From Burkholderiaceae bacterium (GTDB taxonomy: Bacteria > Pseudomonadota > Gammaproteobacteria > Burkholderiales > Burkholderiaceae_C), in assembly GCA_017992055.1 (NCBI GenBank), contig JAGOPK010000012.1, positions 1-64,000 of the forward strand: DNA of 64,000 nucleotides. The letters are read 5' to 3'. Every line of letters begins with the position of its first letter. Position 1 is the first letter of the stretch. Below the pieces are notes generated by a model. That model saw only the letters and a program-made list of their open reading frames with translations. It did not search any database and had not been told where the DNA came from. The translations under genes and the position numbers were made by a program. Below, in pieces: positions 60,247-64,000 of the stretch.

Positions 60247-62558
60247 TGCCGGCCGCGGCCGCCCTGCTGCTGGTGCTGGCCGCCTGGCTGGGCCTGCTGG
60301 CCGCGCCGTCGGCCCAGGCCCAGACTCAAGCCCGGACGCCCACCGCGGCGGCCGCGCCGCCGGCACCGGCGGCCAGTGCCGCGGCCCGGCCGCGCATCGG
60401 CCTGGTGCTGTCGGGCGGTGGCGCACGCGGCCTGGCCCATGTGGGCGTGCTCAAGCTGCTGGAGCAGCTGCAGGTGCCGGTGGACGTGATCGCCGGCACC
60501 TCGATGGGCGCCATCGTCGGCGGCCTGTATGCCAGCGGCATGAGTGCGGCCGAGATCGAACACGAGCTGGGCCGCGTGCGCTGGGGCGAGCTGTTCGCCA
60601 GCCGCATCGAGCGCCAGCAGCTGGCGCAGCGGCGCAAGGAAGAAGACTTCGAGATCAGCGCGCTGATCGAGCTGGGCTGGAAGGACGGTGCGCTGCGCAC
60701 GCCCAGCGGCGCGGTGTCCAGCCGCGGCCTGGAGACGCTGCTGCGCCGCTACACGCTGCCGGTGCGCGAGCTGCGCGACTTCGACGCGCTGCCGATCCCG
60801 TTCCGCGCCGTGGCCACCGACATGGAGACCGGCGCCGCGGTGATCCTGGAGCGCGGCGACCTGGCGCTGGCGCTGCGCTCGTCGATGAGCGTGCCCGGCG
60901 TGTTTCCGCCGATCGAGGTCGACGGCCGCGTGCTCGGCGACGGCGGCCTGGTCAACAACCTGCCGGTGGACGTGGCCCGGGCCATGGGCGCCGAGCGGGT
61001 CATCGTCGTCAACATCGGCACGCCGCTGGCCGGCCGCGACACGCTGGGTTCGGTGGTCGGGCAGACGGCGCAGATGATCAACATCCTGACCGAGCAGAAC
61101 GTGCAGCGCAGCCTGGCCTCGCTGGGCCCGCAGGACCTGCTGATCGCGCCGGCGCTGGGCACGCTGAGCTCAGGCGATTTCGACCAGGCCGCCCGCTTCA
61201 TCGCGCTGGGCGAGGCCGGCGCGCGTGGCCGCAGCGATGCGCTGGCCGGCCTGTCGCTGAATGCCGCGCAATGGGCGCAGTACCGGCTGCAGCGCCCGCT
61301 GCCGCCGCCGGTGCGCACGCGCATCGCCGAGGTGCGCGTCGAAGGCACGGGGGTCGGCAATACCGAGCGCCTGGCGCGGCTGCTGGAATCGCGGCCGGGC
61401 CAGGCCTTCGACACCGCCCGCGCCGAGCGCGACGCCCGCCGCCTGGCCGCCGGCGGCGACTACATCCGCGCCGACTACCAGCTGCTGCCGGCGCCGGCCC
61501 AGGCCGGCACGGCCGCCACCAGCGGCGGCGACGCCCTGGTGTTCGAGCTGGAGGACAAGCCCTGGGGCCCGAACTACCTGCGCCTGGGCCTGGACATGAG
61601 CACCGACTTCCGCGGTCGCAGTGCCTTCAACCTCAAGCTCAGCCACAACCGCCACTGGCTCACACCCAGCGGCACCGAGTGGCGCAACCGCGTGCAGATC
61701 GGCGAGGTGCCGCGCCTGCACAGCGAGCTGTACCACCCGCTGACCTGGACCGATTCGCCGGCCAACGACTGGTTCGTCTCGGGCTATGGCGGCCTGGAGC
61801 GCATGCGGCTGCGCCGCTACGACGCCGACTCCGGCGTCGAGCTGGACAGCCTGCAGCGCACCACCGGCCAGCTGGGCCTGGACCTGGGCCAGCCCTGGGG
61901 CGAGTTCGGCGAGCTGCGCCTGGGCCTGTCGCGCGTGGACCTGCATGCCCGCGCCGCCGCGCTGACCAGCGACAACCGCATCGGCAGCGCCACGGTGCGC
62001 TGGCACGAGGAAGGCCTGCGCGCCCGCGTGGTCATCGACCAGCTGGACTTCGCGCTGTTCCCGCAGCGCGGCTACCGCGGCCAGCTGGAGATCTGGCGCG
62101 GCCGCCGCGGCGGCGACCTGGACGGCTACTTCTGGCGCGCCGAGGCCGAAGGCACGGCGGTGCGCAGCTTCGGCCGGCACACGCTGGAGGCCCATGTCAC
62201 GCTGCAGACCGCCGAGCAGCGTGGCGGGCCGGTGGTGCAGCGCTATTCGCTGGGCGGCTTCCACCGCCTGTCGGGCTATGAGTCGGGCCAGCTCAGCGGC
62301 AACCATGCGCTGTTGCTGCGCCTGGGCTGGTACCGCCGGCTGCAGGAGACACCGGCGCTGACCCGCGGCTTCTTCGTCGGCGCCACCGCCGAGCTGGGCA
62401 ATACCTGGCAGACCGGCGAATCGCCGCGCCTGTCCGGCCTGCGCTCGGGCTACAGCGTGTTTCTCGGCGCCGACACCGGCATCGGCCCGCTGTACCTGGG
62501 CATCACGCATGCGCCACGCGGCGAGACCGGGCTGGCGCTGTTCATCGGCCGGCCCTAG
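60246..62558 (+). CDS. Patatin-like phospholipase with POTRA and beta-barrel (PlpD-like)
   Basis: This 770-aa protein has a signal peptide (1-25), a patatin domain, then a POTRA-like segment and a 16-strand-type outer-membrane barrel, the type V-d secretion layout of PlpD. Catalytic parts are the oxyanion loop GGGARG (57-62), Ser86 in GTSMG and Asp232 in DGG. The barrel part ends GPLYLGITHAPRGETGLALFIGRP (in parts), closing in a Pro rather than Phe/Trp. It should hydrolyse phospholipid at the cell surface or periplasm. ATG overlaps the DUF1631 stop; the stop abuts the hydrolase stop opposite. Confidence 0.88.
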   Translation: MPAAAALLLVLAAWLGLLAAPSAQAQTQARTPTAAAAPPAPAASAAARPRIGLVLSGGGARGLAHVGVLKLLEQLQVPVDVIAGTSMGAIVGGLYASGMSAAEIEHELGRVRWGELFASRIERQQLAQRRKEEDFEISALIELGWKDGALRTPSGAVSSRGLETLLRRYTLPVRELRDFDALPIPFRAVATDMETGAAVILERGDLALALRSSMSVPGVFPPIEVDGRVLGDGGLVNNLPVDVARAMGAERVIVVNIGTPLAGRDTLGSVVGQTAQMINILTEQNVQRSLASLGPQDLLIAPALGTLSSGDFDQAARFIALGEAGARGRSDALAGLSLNAAQWAQYRLQRPLPPPVRTRIAEVRVEGTGVGNTERLARLLESRPGQAFDTARAERDARRLAAGGDYIRADYQLLPAPAQAGTAATSGGDALVFELEDKPWGPNYLRLGLDMSTDFRGRSAFNLKLSHNRHWLTPSGTEWRNRVQIGEVPRLHSELYHPLTWTDSPANDWFVSGYGGLERMRLRRYDADSGVELDSLQRTTGQLGLDLGQPWGEFGELRLGLSRVDLHARAAALTSDNRIGSATVRWHEEGLRARVVIDQLDFALFPQRGYRGQLEIWRGRRGGDLDGYFWRAEAEGTAVRSFGRHTLEAHVTLQTAEQRGGPVVQRYSLGGFHRLSGYESGQLSGNHALLLRLGWYRRLQETPALTRGFFVGATAELGNTWQTGESPRLSGLRSGYSVFLGADTGIGPLYLGITHAPRGETGLALFIGRP

Positions 62559-63478
62559 CCGAGCAAGGCCTGGCGCAGCCGCGCGACCACCCAGTCGGGC
62601 TGCTCGTGCACGATCCAGTGGCTGGCCTGCGCATGCCGGTGCACGGTGAGATCGGGCACCCAGCGCTGCAGGCCGTCGAGCAGGCCCGGCAGCAGCGCAT
62701 GGTCGGCCTCGCCCCACAGCAGCGTGGTGGGCACCGTCACCCGGGTCACCGAGTCGGGCAGCTGCAGCGCCGCCAGCGCGCCATCGCCGGGGCCGGCGGG
62801 CGGACGCAGCGGCGAGGCGCGATACCAGTTCAGCGCGCCGTCCAGGCCCTGGCGCCAGACGCTGCGGTAGGCGTCGCGCAGCCCGTCGCTCAGCCAGTCG
62901 GCGCCGCCAAAGCGCTGCAGCATCGCAAACAGCGCGGCAAAGTCGTGCTCGGCCAGCCGCTGGGCGGCCCCGGGCTGCACCAGGTCCAGCATGTAGGCGC
63001 TGGCCTCGCGCTGGGCGGCGCTGTGCAGCAGCTCACGCTGGAAGGTCGCCGGATGCGGCGAGTTGAGGATCACCAGCCGGCGGATCAGGTCGGGCCGCAG
63101 CGCCGCCAGGTTCCAGGCCACGCCGCCACCCCAGTCGTGGGCCACCAGCAGGTCCAGCGGCCGCTCGGGCGTGGCGCCCAGGTGCTGCAGCAGGGCCAGC
63201 GCATCGGCCACCAGGTGCTTGGCGCGGTAGTCGGCCACCTCGGCCGGCGCCTGCGAGCCGGCATAGCCCCGCTGGTCGGGCGCCAGGCAGCGGGCCTCGG
63301 GCGCCAGCGCGGCCAGCACGCCGTCCCAGGCGAAAGCGGCCTCGGGAAAGCCGTGCAGGAACAGCACGCGGCGTGGCGCATCCGGCGCGCCGCTGGCGCG
63401 GCAGGCCAGGCGCAGGCCATGCGGCAGGTCCAGGTCGAAGGTCTGGATCCCCGGCGGGGCGGCGACGATGGGGCTCAT
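62555..63478 (-). CDS. Alpha/beta hydrolase, epoxide-hydrolase-like
   Basis: This 307-aa protein has the HGFPEAAFAWDGVL oxyanion motif, APDQRGYAGSQAP and the nucleophile Asp115 in VAHDWGGGVAW. The late catalytic His is in ASHWIVHEQPD. An Asp nucleophile with HGFP points to epoxide hydrolases or haloalkane dehalogenases rather than Ser esterases. ATG at 63478. The substrate is unknown. Confidence 0.85.
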   Translation of the reverse strand: MSPIVAAPPGIQTFDLDLPHGLRLACRASGAPDAPRRVLFLHGFPEAAFAWDGVLAALAPEARCLAPDQRGYAGSQAPAEVADYRAKHLVADALALLQHLGATPERPLDLLVAHDWGGGVAWNLAALRPDLIRRLVILNSPHPATFQRELLHSAAQREASAYMLDLVQPGAAQRLAEHDFAALFAMLQRFGGADWLSDGLRDAYRSVWRQGLDGALNWYRASPLRPPAGPGDGALAALQLPDSVTRVTVPTTLLWGEADHALLPGLLDGLQRWVPDLTVHRHAQASHWIVHEQPDWVVARLRQALLG

Positions 63479-63529
63479 CGCCGCAGTGTGGCCGGCGCCG
63501 CCGGTCGCCAGCGTCAAGCCGGAGACATC

Positions 63530-63652
63530 ACAAGGTGTGAACGAACCTGCTGCGCGGGCACATCTCGGGCCTGCGCTGCTCGCCGTACGGATGTACGGCT
63601 GCGCTGCTCAACCCAAGCTGAGCCCGCTCGCGACGGTTCTTTCACACCTTGT
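63530..63652. repeat. 123-bp element with 18-bp terminal inverted repeats
   Basis: Left end ACAAGGTGTGAACGAACC (63530-63547) and right end GGTTCTTTCACACCTTGT (63635-63652) are inverted repeats matching at 17 of 18 positions. Inside are an inner palindrome CCGTAC-ggat-GTACGG and two direct copies of CTGCGCTGCTC. It has no coding content. It covers the engB stop codon. It looks like a small MITE- or REP-like intergenic repeat. Confidence 0.65.
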
Positions 63653-64000
63653 CGGCCGCGTCCGTGAGCCAGCCGTGCAGCAGCCGCGCCGCATCGCCCA
63701 CGCCCTGCTTGTTCAGCGCCGAGAACAGGGCCACGCCGATGTCGGCCTCTTCGGTGGCGATCTCGCCCAGCACGGCCTGGGCCGCGGCCAGCGACTCGGC
63801 GGCCTCCTTGCGGCTGAGCTTGTCGGCCTTGGTCAGCAGCACCAGCAACCGCACCTCGCCCGAGCCGACGCGCGCGCCGACAAAGTCCAGCAGCTGGCGG
63901 TCCAGCGGCGTGAAGCCGTGGCGGCTGTCGACCATCATCACGATGCCGGTCAGGCCCCGGCGCTGGTCCAGGTAGTCGGCCATCACCTGCTGCCAGCGCT
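63642..64000 (-). CDS. engB: Ribosome biogenesis GTPase EngB (partial, runs off the window)
   Basis: The C-terminal 119 residues of EngB/YihA are present: RWQQVMADYLDQRRGLTGIV, then MMVDSRHGFTPLDRQLLDF, G4 LLTKADKL and G5 LFSALNKQGVGD. The N-terminal P-loop half is beyond base 64,000. The TGA stop at 63642-63644 lies inside the 123-bp repeat. Confidence 0.9.
   Translation of the reverse strand, partial: RWQQVMADYLDQRRGLTGIVMMVDSRHGFTPLDRQLLDFVGARVGSGEVRLLVLLTKADKLSRKEAAESLAAAQAVLGEIATEEADIGVALFSALNKQGVGDAARLLHGWLTDAADKV

Overview
This window is about 64 kb of a high-GC chromosome from a betaproteobacterium, almost certainly order Burkholderiales, probably near Rubrivivax, Leptothrix, Ideonella or Roseateles. 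The evidence is the gene neighbourhoods: hrcA-nadK-recN, lolB-ispE-tRNA-prs-rplY, hisG to hisF, rplU-rpmA-obg-proB and pilBCD-coaE-zapD-yacG. Further pointers are a CIRCE-controlled groESL and PEP-CTERM, DUF1631 and DUF748 proteins. Species cannot be named from sequence alone.

Bases 1 to about 10,220 are accessory. The left edge has paired 20-bp repeats like the ends of an IS21-family element. They abut the 3' end of a truncated gene that sits 5 bp upstream of an SF1 (UvrD-like) helicase. Next comes a compact seven-gene minus-strand operon: ketopantoate-reductase-like, VOC, MaoC, CaiB/BaiF CoA-transferase, aroE, aroQ and an AEC transporter. A LysR gene is divergent from it. A 412-bp geneless stretch and a tyrosine integrase follow, pointing at the 3' end of a tRNA with anticodon CAU. 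I read this as a genomic island at a tRNA gene, but no second attachment site was found.

Bases 10,300 to 31,300 hold housekeeping genes: creA, a putative gluzincin metallopeptidase, hrcA, nadK, recN, rapZ, a LON-domain protein, mutY with a dynamin-like GTPase, mutM, a TPR protein, lolB, ispE, tRNA-Gln, prs and rplY. A divergent alanine dehydrogenase/ArgP-like pair sits between rplY and pth. A DUF4124-like protein, ferredoxin, coaD and rsmD follow.

Bases 31,300 to 42,450 are the histidine operon (minus strand, hisG-D-C-B-H-A-F) plus bolA, an ABC-2 transporter, a TetR regulator and a TPR-like protein. The operon has two intrusions. One is a VapBC toxin-antitoxin pair between hisD and hisC, whose promoter and double-palindrome operator overlap the hisD stop codon. 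The other is a plus-strand CHRD/PEP-CTERM gene between hisA and hisF. No murA, hisI or hisE is present here.

Bases 42,460 to 64,000 hold proB, obg, rpmA, rplU, ispB, tRNA-Pro, pilBCD, coaE, zapD, yacG, a 1,245-aa DUF748/AsmA-like protein, groESL, a DUF1631 protein, a patatin/beta-barrel protein, an epoxide-hydrolase-like protein and a partial engB. The groESL promoter carries a near-perfect CIRCE, so repressor gene (hrcA) and target lie in the same window. A 123-bp element with 18-bp terminal inverted repeats lies at the engB 3' end.
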